From contig NZ_CAMTTF010000008.1 of assembly GCF_947077765.1 (NCBI RefSeq), positions 1 through 64,000 of the forward strand: a DNA stretch of 64,000 bases, given 5' to 3'. The notes beneath the pieces were generated by a model, which did not search any database, was not told the origin of the DNA, and was given only the letters and a program-made list of their open reading frames with translations. The stretch is from Salinibacter grassmerensis. GTDB lineage: Bacteria > Bacteroidota > Rhodothermia > Rhodothermales > Salinibacteraceae. The translations under genes and the position numbers were made by a program. Of the stretch, positions 1 to 12,701 are shown piece by piece (the stretch's first letter is position 1; every line of letters starts with the position of its first letter).

Positions 1-123
1 GACAACGCGACGTTTGAGGGGAGCTTGATTGAGCCGGTGGCCCTGGAGGAGGGGCTTCGGTTTGCGATTCGGGAGGGGGGGCACACGGTCGGCGCCGGCG
101 TGGTGACCGATATCCTGGACTAA
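1..123 (+). CDS. tuf: Elongation factor Tu, C-terminal end (partial)
   Basis: The window opens inside a reading frame whose last 40 residues end in [15 protein letters not shown] followed by TAA. This is the conserved end of domain 3 of EF-Tu, the GTPase that delivers aminoacyl-tRNA to the ribosomal A site. The 5' part lies outside the window, so length and G-domain motifs cannot be checked. It stands 83 bases before tRNA-Trp and the secE-nusG genes. The order tuf-trnW-secE-nusG is a classic bacterial arrangement and supports the call. Confidence 0.93.
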   Translation, partial: DNATFEGSLIEPVALEEGLRFAIREGGHTVGAGVVTDILD

Positions 124-206
124 AAATCGTTTGGCACCGGGGCTCCCCTGACCGTTGCGCTCGACTGGTTCGTGCGTACTGCTCAGGCTAGCCCCACGCC
201 GCATCC

Positions 207-279
207 GCGGACGTAGCTCAACTGGGAGAGCAGCGGACTCCAAATCCGCCGGTTGGGGGTTCGAGTCCTCCCGTCCGTG
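207..279 (+). tRNA. trnW: tRNA-Trp (anticodon CCA)
   Basis: This 73-base segment folds as a complete tRNA. The 7-bp acceptor stem pairs GCGGACG (207-213) with CGTCCGT (272-278), with one G-U at the end. The anticodon arm has stem GCGGA/TCCGC and loop CTCCAAA, so the anticodon is CCA at 240-242. The T arm contains GGTTCGAGTCC. The discriminator is G279, as in bacterial tRNA-Trp. CCA is not encoded, so it must be added after transcription. It lies between tuf and secE, as in many bacteria, and is probably cotranscribed with them. Confidence 0.97.
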
Positions 280-398
280 CTGTATTGCGGGCCGCGTGAG
301 TGCCTGCTCGAACCGGCCTTCTTCGTGTTGTGTTGATGAGCCGCTCCAACGAGCGCGTTCTGTTGCAGGCCACGGTCTGATCATCTGACTCTTTGCCC

Positions 399-584
399 AT
401 GACCTGGATACGTGAGTACCTGGAAAACGTCGTCGCGGAGATGGAGAAGGTAAACTGGCCCGGTCGCGACGAACTGATAAGTAGCACGCTCATCACGATC
501 GTCGCTACACTGATCGTCTCCGGGTTTATTTTCCTGTCCGACCAGCTCATTCAACGGGTCCTGGAAATTCTCTACCGGGTATAA
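399..584 (+). CDS. secE: Preprotein translocase subunit SecE
   Basis: A 61-residue single-span SecE, the small essential subunit that clamps SecY in the inner-membrane translocon. The N-terminal amphipathic helix carries the family pattern around EKVNWPGRDEL (about residues 18-28), followed by one hydrophobic segment (about 30-52). The length matches the short SecE of most bacteria other than Enterobacteria. An in-frame TTG lies two codons upstream at 393; the ATG at 399 is preferred. No Shine-Dalgarno sequence is visible, which is normal in Bacteroidota. nusG follows after 50 bases, the standard secE-nusG pair. Confidence 0.95.
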   Translation: MTWIREYLENVVAEMEKVNWPGRDELISSTLITIVATLIVSGFIFLSDQLIQRVLEILYRV

Positions 585-634
585 CCCGACGTGGTGGACC
601 GCGCATCGACTGCTGCAGGCATTTGACATCTGCT

Positions 635-1192
635 ATGGCTGAAGACATTGACCCAGATACATGGTACGTGCTCCGCACGTTCTCGAACCACGAGAAAAAG
701 GTGCGCCGGTACCTCGAAAGTGAAATCGAGCGAATTGGCCTTGAGGATCAGGTCGAAGAAATCCTGATTCCTACGGAGACGGTCTTCGAAATGAAGGGGG
801 GAGAGAAGAAGACGAAGGAGAAGACATTCTTCCCCGGATACATCCTCCTCAATTGCACACTCACGTCCGAGCTCCGCGACCTCGCCGAGGATCTCCCGTC
901 GGTCATCGGGTTCCTGACGACGGGCACCGGCGACGAACCCACCCAGCTCCGAGAGGAGGAGATCAAGCGCATCCTGGGCAAGATGGATCGGGCCGAGGAG
1001 ATGGGGGAACAGCCCGAAATGCCATTCAAGGTGGGCGACCCGGTGAAGGTCGTGGATGGTCCCTTCGACAGCTTCAACGGAATCGTAGAAGATGTGTACC
1101 CCGACCAGATGAAGGTGAAGGTGATGGTCTCCATTTTTGGGCGGAAAACCCCCGTCGAGCTCGACTATCTGCAGGTCGAGCATGAAGAGTAG
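635..1192 (+). CDS. nusG: Transcription termination/antitermination factor NusG
   Basis: A 185-residue NusG. The N-terminal NGN domain begins at [14 protein letters not shown] and includes FFPGYILLN and the GFLTTG segment; it binds the RNA polymerase clamp. The C-terminal KOW domain contains [21 protein letters not shown] and contacts Rho or ribosomal protein S10. An upstream in-frame TTG at 623 would add four residues, but the ATG at 635 gives the usual NusG N terminus (MAEDID, then the WYVLR strand). It sits between secE and rplK as in most bacteria. It acts on the polymerase encoded by rpoBC a few kilobases downstream. Confidence 0.96.
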   Translation: MAEDIDPDTWYVLRTFSNHEKKVRRYLESEIERIGLEDQVEEILIPTETVFEMKGGEKKTKEKTFFPGYILLNCTLTSELRDLAEDLPSVIGFLTTGTGDEPTQLREEEIKRILGKMDRAEEMGEQPEMPFKVGDPVKVVDGPFDSFNGIVEDVYPDQMKVKVMVSIFGRKTPVELDYLQVEHEE

Positions 1193-1257
1193 AATTTCAC
1201 TTTGCGATGGCGGCGCCACTGGGGCCGTCCCGCTTTCTCGTGTTTCTTGAACAAACC

Positions 1258-1301
1258 GGCGGAAGTCAGCCCAACTCCCGTTGGGCGACGCTTGGACCGC
1301 C
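1258..1301 (+). promoter_or_regulatory. Stem-loop in the rplK leader, candidate L1 autoregulatory site
   Basis: An outer GGCGG/CCGCC stem (1258-1262 with 1297-1301) encloses an asymmetric internal loop and an inner perfect CCCAAC/GTTGGG hairpin (1270-1275 with 1280-1285). The element ends 10 bases before the rplK start codon. In E. coli the L11-L1 operon is repressed by L1 binding a two-helix element with an asymmetric loop in this same leader. The position and general architecture fit. The L1-specific bases cannot be confirmed by eye, so function is inference. Confidence 0.35.
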
Positions 1302-1310
1302 TACACACAC

Positions 1311-1751
1311 ATGGCAACACCGGTCGAACAAACCATCAAGCTTCAAATCAAGGGGGGGCAAGCCAACCCCGCTCCACCCATTGGCCCGGCCCTTGGGCAG
1401 CACGGCGTGAACATCATGGAGTTCTGTAAGGCATTTAACTCCCGCACGGAAGACCGCATGGGGACGCTCCTCCCGGTCGAGATTACCGTGTACGCCGACC
1501 GCTCCTTTGACTTCATCGTCAAGAGCCCGCCGGCGTCCGTTCTCCTGAAACAGAAAGCCGACATCGAGACGGCCGCGGGCGACCCGCTCCGGGACGACGC
1601 GGGCACGGTCACGTGGGATGATTGTCTGGACATTGCCGACCAAAAGCTTCAGGACCTGAACGCGCACACCGTCGAGAAGGGAGCGAGCATGGTGGCGGGC
1701 ACGGCCCGGTCCATGGGAATTACCGTGGAGGGCAAGCCGGCCCACGAATAG
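1311..1751 (+). CDS. rplK: 50S ribosomal protein L11
   Basis: L11 of 146 residues, close to the usual length of about 141. The N-terminal domain has the family signature [20 protein letters not shown] followed by [15 protein letters not shown], including the flexible proline switch region. The C-terminal RNA-binding domain contains the [12 protein letters not shown] segment. L11 binds the GTPase-associated centre of 23S rRNA and forms the base of the L10-L7/L12 stalk, whose genes follow. The start is the ATG at 1311; an upstream in-frame codon at 1281 would add ten residues not seen in the family. It is probably cotranscribed with rplA. Confidence 0.97.
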   Translation: MATPVEQTIKLQIKGGQANPAPPIGPALGQHGVNIMEFCKAFNSRTEDRMGTLLPVEITVYADRSFDFIVKSPPASVLLKQKADIETAAGDPLRDDAGTVTWDDCLDIADQKLQDLNAHTVEKGASMVAGTARSMGITVEGKPAHE

Positions 1752-1874
1752 GCCCTCTTGTGTTCTCGAGCGGGCCGACCGCTCAGATCTGCACTGTCGC
1801 CGCATTTGTTGTTCACGTGGGAGTCGTCTCGACACCGATCGAGGGGACGCTCGTACCACACAACCGTATCTGTT

Positions 1875-2588
1875 ATGGCAAACACTGAAGGCAAACGATA
1901 CCAAGACGCCAGCGAGCTCGTGGGGGACAAGAATGAGCCCGTGAGGCTGCAAGAGGCCGCAGAGCTGGCCCGAGAAACCGCGACTGCCAACTTCGACGAG
2001 TCGATCGACCTCGACCTCCGACTTGGCGTCGACCCGCAGCACGCCGATCAAATGGTGCGCGGGTCGATCACCCTTCCCAATGGCACCGGCCGGGAAGTCA
2101 CCGTACTCGTGCTGGCCAGTGAGGGCAAGCAGCAAGAGGCCGAGGAGGCAGGGGCCGATCACGTCGGGCTCGACGAATACATCGAACGCATTGAAGAAGA
2201 AAACTGGCTCGACTTTGACGTGGCGATTGCCACGCCGGACGTTATGGGGCAGGTGGGGCAGCTCGGGCGCATTCTTGGCCCGCGTGGCCTCATGCCGAAC
2301 CCGAAGAGCGGGACTGTGACGATGGACGTGGCCGATGCGATCGAGGAAATCAAGGCGGGAAAGATTGAGTTCCGCGTTGATCAGAGCGGGAACCTACACG
2401 TCCCCATCGGGAAGGCGTCCTTTTCCCCCGACGAACTGTACGAGAACGCCCAGGCGCTCCTCCGCGAGGTCATTCGGCTCCGGCCAGCCTCCGCGGGCGG
2501 ACTCTACCTGCGCTCGATCACGCTGTCGGCCACGATGGGGCCGCCGGTGCGCGTAGACCGGAGCTCCGTGCTCAGCGAAGCCCGGTAG
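1875..2588 (+). CDS. rplA: 50S ribosomal protein L1
   Basis: L1 of 237 residues, close to the E. coli length of 234. Family signatures include [22 protein letters not shown] near residue 40, the [13 protein letters not shown] segment, and [24 protein letters not shown] around 130-155. L1 forms the mobile stalk that handles E-site tRNA, and in well-studied bacteria it represses its own operon. The start is the ATG at 1875. The upstream part of the open frame (from 1758) reads as non-coding spacer. A 123-base spacer separates it from rplK and contains no obvious terminator. Confidence 0.97.
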   Translation: MANTEGKRYQDASELVGDKNEPVRLQEAAELARETATANFDESIDLDLRLGVDPQHADQMVRGSITLPNGTGREVTVLVLASEGKQQEAEEAGADHVGLDEYIERIEEENWLDFDVAIATPDVMGQVGQLGRILGPRGLMPNPKSGTVTMDVADAIEEIKAGKIEFRVDQSGNLHVPIGKASFSPDELYENAQALLREVIRLRPASAGGLYLRSITLSATMGPPVRVDRSSVLSEAR

Positions 2589-2639
2589 CCGAACCGCCCC
2601 TGGCCGTCGTCGTTGCACACCGACCAATCTGTCCATTCC

Positions 2640-3176
2640 ATGTCGAAGAACCGAGCCGAAAAAGCCGAAATCATCGAAGAGATCGGGGAGAAGCTCGACG
2701 AGTACCCGATCATCTACCTGACCAATTTTGAAGGCCTGACCGTCGCCCAGTCAAATGACCTCCGGGGGCGCTTCCGGGAGGCGGGCGTCGAGTATCAGGT
2801 GACTAAGAACACCCTGGCCCGTCTTGCCCTTGATCGCATTGAGGGCAAGGATGCCCTCGACGAGTTCTTTGCGGGGCCCACGGCCATTGCCTTTAGCGAG
2901 GATCCGGCGAAGCCTGCCCGGGTGCTCCAAGACTTTCTGGAGGAGGAGGAGCTGGGCCGTCCGGAACTAAAGGTCGCCTGGATTGAGGGCGACATGTACG
3001 ACGATCCGGAAGCACTTGATACGCTTGCGGAGCTGAAATCCCGAGAGGAGCTTATCGGAGAGGTCATCGGCCGACTACTGGCGCCGGCCCAGAATCTGGT
3101 GGGAGCCCTCCAGGGGCCCGGCCAGCGACTGTCCGGTCTTCTCCAGTCCCTCGCGGAGGAAGAGGAAGAAGAGTAG
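2640..3176 (+). CDS. rplJ: 50S ribosomal protein L10
   Basis: L10 of 178 residues. The N-terminal rRNA-binding domain begins MSKNRAEKAEIIEEI and includes FEGLTVAQSNDLRGRFREAG and the VTKNTLARLAL motif. The long C-terminal helix that anchors L7/L12 dimers ends in a run of glutamates. L10 organises the stalk that recruits translational GTPases. The start is the ATG at 2640, nine codons inside the open frame. Only 51 bases separate it from rplA, so a full L10-type autoregulatory leader like that of E. coli is not obvious here. Confidence 0.96.
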   Translation: MSKNRAEKAEIIEEIGEKLDEYPIIYLTNFEGLTVAQSNDLRGRFREAGVEYQVTKNTLARLALDRIEGKDALDEFFAGPTAIAFSEDPAKPARVLQDFLEEEELGRPELKVAWIEGDMYDDPEALDTLAELKSREELIGEVIGRLLAPAQNLVGALQGPGQRLSGLLQSLAEEEEEE

Positions 3177-3314
3177 CGCAGGTGGTGTCCCGGCCTCACG
3201 AAAGAGGTTTGGGCCCCCGGCGCCCCGACCATCCACACTCGCCTTAATTCGCGGCGCAGCGCCGATTGTGGTCGGTGCCAAGACCGCCGCAGGACCAACC
3301 ACACAACCGAACCT

Positions 3315-3698
3315 ATGGCTGACATCGAAGAACTTGCGGAACAGCTCGTTGGGCTTACCATCCAGGAAGCCAATGAACTTGCGAATCATCTCGAAGAGGA
3401 ATACGACATCCAGCCGGCCTCGGCGGGCGTCGCTGTGGCGGCCGACGGCGGAGGCGGTGCCGACGGAGACGCTGAGGAGGAAGAGCAGACGGCGTTCGAT
3501 GTCGTGCTGACCGGCATTGGGGGCAACAAGATTCAGGTTATCAAGGAGGTCCGCTCCATCACGGGCATGGGCCTGAAGGAGGCCAAGTCGCTCGTGGACG
3601 AGGCGCCGAATCCGGTCAGTGAAGGCGTCTCTCGTGAGGAGGCCGACGACCTCAAAGCGCAGATTGAAGACGCCGGGGGCGAGATTGAGCTCCAGTAG
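3315..3698 (+). CDS. rplL: 50S ribosomal protein L7/L12
   Basis: L7/L12 of 127 residues. It has a dimerising N-terminal domain ([20 protein letters not shown]), a flexible Ala/Gly-rich hinge around residues 35-55, and the conserved C-terminal factor-binding domain with [19 protein letters not shown]. It is the multi-copy acidic stalk protein that contacts EF-G and EF-Tu. The hinge is rich in acidic residues, in keeping with the halophile-like proteome. It follows rplJ after 138 bases. The next gene, rpoB, starts 577 bases further on across an unusually structured spacer. Confidence 0.97.
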   Translation: MADIEELAEQLVGLTIQEANELANHLEEEYDIQPASAGVAVAADGGGGADGDAEEEEQTAFDVVLTGIGGNKIQVIKEVRSITGMGLKEAKSLVDEAPNPVSEGVSREEADDLKAQIEDAGGEIELQ

Positions 3699-4275
3699 GT
3701 GTCTGCCCTAACATAAATGAGGAAGCCACAGGGCGAAGACACGTCCTATCGTATTGGTGAGAGGCTCTTCGCCTGTGAAGGCCGATCCTGGACGACCCGG
3801 GTCCCATCCCGAACGTGTTCAGGGTTGGCCTTTGGCTTCTTTGTGGGAAAACGTCCAAAAAGACCTGAGGGGTGGTTCTGAAACATCCCTTCAATGGCGA
3901 CCGTAGGGGTCGTCCTGTCTGAGCGCACTTTCTCGGGTGAGCCTTACCCGTAGGGCCTCTTGCCCAGTCAGGATCTGTGTCTCATGCCGGAAGCGGTGGT
4001 TCCGGCGGTCGCCTTTTCCATCCTCGAGCCCGACTGATGGATTGTTGTGAATGAGTCCACGAGCGCGGACGCAGGAGAACACTGCGCACCCTGGCGTGCG
4101 AGGCACTGGGAGAGCCCCCGGTGGCCTGACTAACGGACCACCGGACCTGTCCCGCGAGATCGAATACGGTCTTCCCCGTTACTGAGGCCCCCTGCACGGT
4201 ATTCGCACCCGTGCCGTCCGGCGTGTCGGATGTTTTGCGAACGTAGTATACTCACGCGAGCAACCCCTATAGCCT
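3699..4275 (+). promoter_or_regulatory. Long structured rplL-rpoB spacer (candidate attenuator/processing leader)
   Basis: These 577 bases hold no convincing gene but contain a chain of short perfect or near-perfect hairpins: 3732-3773, 3780-3830, 3898-3912, 3934-3950, 3953-3965, 3986-4006, 4118-4144 and 4194-4214. Just after the rplL stop, GTGTC...GCCCT (3699-3709) can pair with AGGGC...GACAC (3730-3742). This uses the same bases as the 3732-3739/3766-3773 hairpin, so the two folds exclude each other. A TATACT (4247-4252) lies 23 bases before rpoB but has no good -35. In E. coli this interval carries an attenuator and an RNase III site. A similar role is likely but unproven. Confidence 0.5.
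3780..3830 (+). other. 5S rRNA helix III/loop C-like hairpin in the rpoB leader
   Basis: An 11-bp stem (3780-3790 with 3820-3830, two G-U pairs) closes a loop containing GTCCCATCCCGAAC (3801-3814). That string matches the near-universal CCCAU..CGAAC segment of bacterial 5S rRNA helix III/loop C, and the flanking CCTG/CAGG pairing recalls the closing base pairs of that helix. The remaining parts of a 5S rRNA (helices I, IV and V) are not present. It may be a partial 5S-like mimic, a decayed fragment or coincidence. Confidence 0.4.
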
Positions 4276-7200
4276 ATGCCGACCTTTTTAAACGGAGACG
4301 TCACCACGCCTGGTCACCTTGTGGATCCGGATCCGCGCAAGAGCTTCGCGGACATTCCGGAGGTGTGGGATTATCCGGACTTCCTGGACGTCCAGTTGAA
4401 GACGTTCCACGATTTTGTGCAGGACGACGTGCCTCCCGCCGACCGGGAGAACGCTGGACTCCAGGCCGTCTTTAACGAGCACTTCCCGATCAAGGACAAC
4501 CGGGACCGCTACACTCTTGAGTTCGTCAGCTACGAACTCGACGCCCCCAAGCACACAGTTGAGGAGTGCATCGCGCAGGGCCTCACGTACTCGATTCCCC
4601 TGAAGGCCACCCTCCGCCTCACGAGCAAAGAGGAGGAAGGGGGCGAGGAGGCCATCGAGGCGATCGAGCAGGAGGTGTACCTGGGGACGCTTCCGTTCAT
4701 GACCGACCGCGGGACGTTTATCGTGAATGGGGCCGAGCGGGTGATCGTCTCCCAACTCCACCGCAGCCCCGGTGCCTTCTTCGAGAAGGAGATTCACTCG
4801 AACGGCACGGAGCTGTTCAGCGCCCGCGTGATCCCGTTCCGCGGCTCGTGGATGGAGTTCTCCACGGACGTTCGTGACGTGCTGTGGGCCTACGTCGACC
4901 GCAAGAAGAAGGTGCCCGTGACCACGCTGCTTCGTGCGCTGGGCTTCTCCAGCGACGAAGAGATCGTGAAGATGTTCGACCTCGCCGACGCGGTTGACAT
5001 CGACGACGAGGACGGGTTTGAGGAATACCTTGGCCGTGAGCTCGCAACGAGCGTCACCATCGAGAAGACGATCGAGATCGTCGACGAGGACACCGGCGAG
5101 GTGGTCGACGAGGAGATGGAGCGTGAGGTGTTGCTGCCCGCCGAACACGAGCTGGAGGAGGACGACTGGGAAGAGCTCGACGAATACGACGTGAGCCGCC
5201 TCTACCTGGTGCGGGAGGATGTTGAGGACGAGGCGCTCGACAAGAGCACGCTCGTGGAAACCCTCCAGAAGGACTCGTCGCACACCGAAGAGGAAGCCCT
5301 TGAGGTTATCTACGAGAAGCTGCGCGGAAGCGAGGCCCCCGATCTCGACTCCGCCCGGGAGGCCCTTGAGCGGCTCTTCTTCAACGAGGACCGGTACGAC
5401 CTGGGCGACGTGGGCCGTCACCGCATGAACGCCCGGCTGGACGTCGACGTGGACACCGATGAGATGGTCCTCACGAAGGAGGACGTAGTGGGCATCGTCC
5501 GTGAGCTCATCCAGCTCCAGAATGGCGAGAGCACGGCCGACGATATCGACCACCTCAGCAACCGCCGCGTGAAGTCGGTTGGCGAGCAGCTTGGCTCGCA
5601 GTTCTCCCTCGGACTCGCCCGCATGGCGCGCACTATTAAGGAGCGCATGAATCTGCGGGACGCCGACAAGTTTACGCCGAAGGATCTGGTGAACGCCCGG
5701 ACCATCGAGAGCGTGATCAACACGTTCTTCGGGACCAACCAGCTCAGCCAGTTCATGGACCAGACCAATGCCCTGGCCGAGATGACCCACAAGCGCCGCA
5801 TGTCGGCGCTGGGGCCGGGCGGGCTTACTCGTGAGCGAGCCGGGTTTGAGGTTCGAGATGTCCACCACACGCACTACGGGCGGCTCTGTCCCATTGAGAC
5901 GCCGGAGGGGCCGAACATCGGTCTGATGCTGTCCCTCTGCGTCCACTCCACGATCAACGACTTCGGCTTCCTCGAAACGCCCTACCGCGTGGTGGAGGAT
6001 GGCCAGGTGACCGACCGGGTGGAATACCTCTCGGCCGAAGAGGAGGACCAGGCCACGGTGGCCCAGGCCAACGCGCCGATTGACGACGACGGAGACTTTG
6101 AGCGTGACGAGGTGCGCTGCCGGCACCAGGGAGACTTCCCCATTGTGGATCCGGAGAAGGTGGACTACATGGACGTGGCGCCGAACCAGATTGTCTCGCC
6201 GTCGGCCAGCCTCGTGCCCTTCCTCTCCCACAATGACGCGAACCGCGCGCTGATGGGATCCAACATGCAGCGGCAGGGCGTGCCGTTGCTCCGGAGTGAC
6301 TCCCCGATCGTGGGAACTGGTCTCGAGGGGCGAGTGGCGAAAGACTCCCGCTCCTGTGTAGTGGCCGAAGGCGAGGGCGTCGTCGAGTACGTCGATGCGG
6401 AGCGCCTCGTGGTACGCTACGACGAAGAGCAGGACAAGACCGACCTGACCTTCGGCGAACCGGTCCAGGAGTACGAGCTGACCAAGTTTCGCCGGACCAA
6501 CCAGGGCACCTGCATGAACCAGAAGCCCATCGTCCAGGCGGGCGACCGGGTGGAAGAAGGCGAAGTCCTCACCGACGGCTTCGCAATGGAGAAGGGCGAG
6601 CTCGCCCTCGGCAAGAATGTGCTCTGTGCCTTCATGCCCTGGCACGGATACAACTACGAGGACGCCATCGTCATCAGCGAGCGTCTCGTGGCTGACGACG
6701 TGTACACTTCGGTCCACATCGAAGAGTTTGAACACGAGGTGCGCGACACGAAGCGCGGCGAGGAGGAGTTGACCCGCGAAATTCCGAACGTAAGCGAGGA
6801 GGCGACGAAGGACCTCGACGAGCGAGGCATTGTCCGCGTAGGTGCTGAAATTACGCCGGGCGACATCATCGTCGGAAAGATCACGCCAAAGGGCGAAACC
6901 GACCCCACACCGGAGGAGAAGCTGCTCCGTGCCATCTTTGGGGACAAGGCGGGCGACGTGAAGGATGCGTCCCTGAAGGCCAAGCCGGGCATGGAAGGCG
7001 GCGTCGTGATTGACACGAGGCTCTTCAGCCGTCGTGAGCTTGACCCGGCCTCCAAGAAGATGGAAGAGAAGCGCCTCGAAAACATCGAGGGCGACCATGA
7101 GCGCAAGCTGGACGACCTCAATGAGCGCCTCTGGGAGAAATTCTTTGCCCTGGTCGAGGATGCGACGAGTGCCGGCCTCGAAGACCGTGAGGGCGAGGTG

Positions 7201-8139
7201 ATCCTTGCTGAGGGTGCGGACTTTGAGGAGGATGCCTTCGACGACGTTGACCCGTCCGACCTGAGCACCCGTGCCGAGTACACCGGGGACGAGGAGCTGG
7301 ATGATCAGATCAGCACGCTCCTTCGAAACTATAAGTCGCGGCGTCGCGACATCGAAGGCACGACCAAGCGCCAGAAGCATCAGGTGGAGATGGGCGACGA
7401 GCTGCCCTCCGGTGTCGTGCAGATGGCGAAGGTCTACGTGGCCCGGAAGAAGAAAATTGAGGTGGGCGACAAGATGGCCGGACGCCACGGCAACAAGGGC
7501 GTGATCGCGAAGATCGCGCCGGTCGAGGACATGCCGTTCCTTGACGATGGCACGCCCGTGGACCTGGTTCTGAACCCGCTCGGGGTGCCGTCCCGAATGA
7601 ACCTGGGCCAGATCTACGAAACGCTTCTCGGCTGGGCTGGCGACCGGCTCGGGGTCAAGTACGCCACCCCGATCTTCGACGGCGCCTCGCTTGAAGACGT
7701 AGGCGATGAGCTGGAGAAGGCCGGTCTCCCCCGCGACGGAAAGGTTCAGCTCTACGACGGGCGCACCGGCGAGCCGTTCGACGAGAAGACGACGGTGGGC
7801 CAGATCTACATGATGAAGCTGGAGCACCTCGTCGAGGACAAGATGCATGCCCGGTCCATCGGCCCATACAGCCTCATCACGCAGCAGCCGCTGGGCGGAA
7901 AGGCTCAGTTCGGTGGGCAGCGCCTTGGAGAGATGGAGGTCTGGGCCCTTTACGCCTACGGGGCCTCCAACACCCTGCAGGAGATGCTCACCTTCAAGTC
8001 CGACGACGTCGAGGGCCGCTCCGAGGCCTACGAGTCGATTGTGAAGGGTGAGAACCTGCCCTCCCCCGGTGTCCCCGAGAGCTTCAACGTGCTCGTCCGG
8101 GAGCTTCAGGGGCTCGGGCTCGAGGTGACACTCGACTAA
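4276..8139 (+). CDS. rpoB: DNA-directed RNA polymerase subunit beta
   Basis: A full-length 1287-residue beta subunit, part of the catalytic core of RNA polymerase. The rifampicin cluster is intact. It runs from FFGTNQLSQFMDQ to THKRRMSALGPGG, with D495, H505 and S510 at the positions of E. coli D516, H526 and S531, so the drug pocket looks wild type. Further signatures are CPIETPEGPNIGL, the GDKMAGRHGNKGV motif near residue 1070, and the C-terminal clamp segment ending in ELQGLGLEVTLD. Acidic insertions such as VDIDDEDGFEEY and DEDTGEVVDEEM suit a halophile-like proteome. The start is the ATG at 4276 without a Shine-Dalgarno sequence. rpoC follows after 111 bases. Confidence 0.98.
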   Translation: MPTFLNGDVTTPGHLVDPDPRKSFADIPEVWDYPDFLDVQLKTFHDFVQDDVPPADRENAGLQAVFNEHFPIKDNRDRYTLEFVSYELDAPKHTVEECIAQGLTYSIPLKATLRLTSKEEEGGEEAIEAIEQEVYLGTLPFMTDRGTFIVNGAERVIVSQLHRSPGAFFEKEIHSNGTELFSARVIPFRGSWMEFSTDVRDVLWAYVDRKKKVPVTTLLRALGFSSDEEIVKMFDLADAVDIDDEDGFEEYLGRELATSVTIEKTIEIVDEDTGEVVDEEMEREVLLPAEHELEEDDWEELDEYDVSRLYLVREDVEDEALDKSTLVETLQKDSSHTEEEALEVIYEKLRGSEAPDLDSAREALERLFFNEDRYDLGDVGRHRMNARLDVDVDTDEMVLTKEDVVGIVRELIQLQNGESTADDIDHLSNRRVKSVGEQLGSQFSLGLARMARTIKERMNLRDADKFTPKDLVNARTIESVINTFFGTNQLSQFMDQTNALAEMTHKRRMSALGPGGLTRERAGFEVRDVHHTHYGRLCPIETPEGPNIGLMLSLCVHSTINDFGFLETPYRVVEDGQVTDRVEYLSAEEEDQATVAQANAPIDDDGDFERDEVRCRHQGDFPIVDPEKVDYMDVAPNQIVSPSASLVPFLSHNDANRALMGSNMQRQGVPLLRSDSPIVGTGLEGRVAKDSRSCVVAEGEGVVEYVDAERLVVRYDEEQDKTDLTFGEPVQEYELTKFRRTNQGTCMNQKPIVQAGDRVEEGEVLTDGFAMEKGELALGKNVLCAFMPWHGYNYEDAIVISERLVADDVYTSVHIEEFEHEVRDTKRGEEELTREIPNVSEEATKDLDERGIVRVGAEITPGDIIVGKITPKGETDPTPEEKLLRAIFGDKAGDVKDASLKAKPGMEGGVVIDTRLFSRRELDPASKKMEEKRLENIEGDHERKLDDLNERLWEKFFALVEDATSAGLEDREGEVILAEGADFEEDAFDDVDPSDLSTRAEYTGDEELDDQISTLLRNYKSRRRDIEGTTKRQKHQVEMGDELPSGVVQMAKVYVARKKKIEVGDKMAGRHGNKGVIAKIAPVEDMPFLDDGTPVDLVLNPLGVPSRMNLGQIYETLLGWAGDRLGVKYATPIFDGASLEDVGDELEKAGLPRDGKVQLYDGRTGEPFDEKTTVGQIYMMKLEHLVEDKMHARSIGPYSLITQQPLGGKAQFGGQRLGEMEVWALYAYGASNTLQEMLTFKSDDVEGRSEAYESIVKGENLPSPGVPESFNVLVRELQGLGLEVTLD

Positions 8140-8140
8140 T

Positions 8141-8222
8141 TGCGGAGTGCGAAGTGCGAACCGGCGACTCGGTCTGCGGGCCTTGTTCGTCACTTCGTTC
8201 GCTCCCACCCTCCCACTCCGCA
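8141..8222 (+). repeat. Heptanucleotide tandem repeat and inverted copies in the rpoB-rpoC spacer
   Basis: Immediately after the rpoB stop the sequence reads TGCGGAG, TGCGAAG, TGCGAAC (8141-8161), three tandem variants of one 7-mer. Inverted matches follow within 75 bases. CACTCCGCA (8214-8222) is the exact complement of 8141-8149, and CACTTCG (8191-8197) is the complement of 8150-8156. The spacer can therefore form a long imperfect hairpin. No T-run follows, so it does not look like an intrinsic terminator. It resembles a REP-like dispersed intergenic repeat. Confidence 0.7.
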
Positions 8223-8250
8223 CGATCCATTCCAGATTTTACAACCGCAT

Positions 8251-12597
<4,347 letters not shown>

Positions 12598-12623
12598 GCC
12601 GTACCACCCAGTCTATCATCTTT

Positions 12624-12667
12624 CCGCCCCGGCCGCGCCTCTAGGCGTGCCGGGGCGGTTTTATTTT
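12624..12667 (+). terminator. Rho-independent terminator after rpoC
   Basis: A 10-bp perfect stem, CCGCCCCGGC (12624-12633) with GCCGGGGCGG (12649-12658), encloses a small inner CGCC/GGCG pairing. It is followed by a T-rich tract (12659-12667). It lies 27 bases after the rpoC stop and marks the end of the ribosomal protein/RNA polymerase cluster. Confidence 0.93.
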
Positions 12668-12701
12668 GGGGTTGTCGTCCAACAGCGGACACTCTGTTCG
12701 A

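Noticed and set aside
3780-3830. A complete 5S rRNA gene
   Set aside because: Only the helix III/loop C-like segment is present. Helices I, IV and V and the normal length of about 110-120 bases are missing.
4288-8223. 1311-codon open frame on the minus strand across rpoB
   Set aside because: It is an exact antisense shadow of rpoB, produced by GC-rich third positions. It shows no protein family signature.
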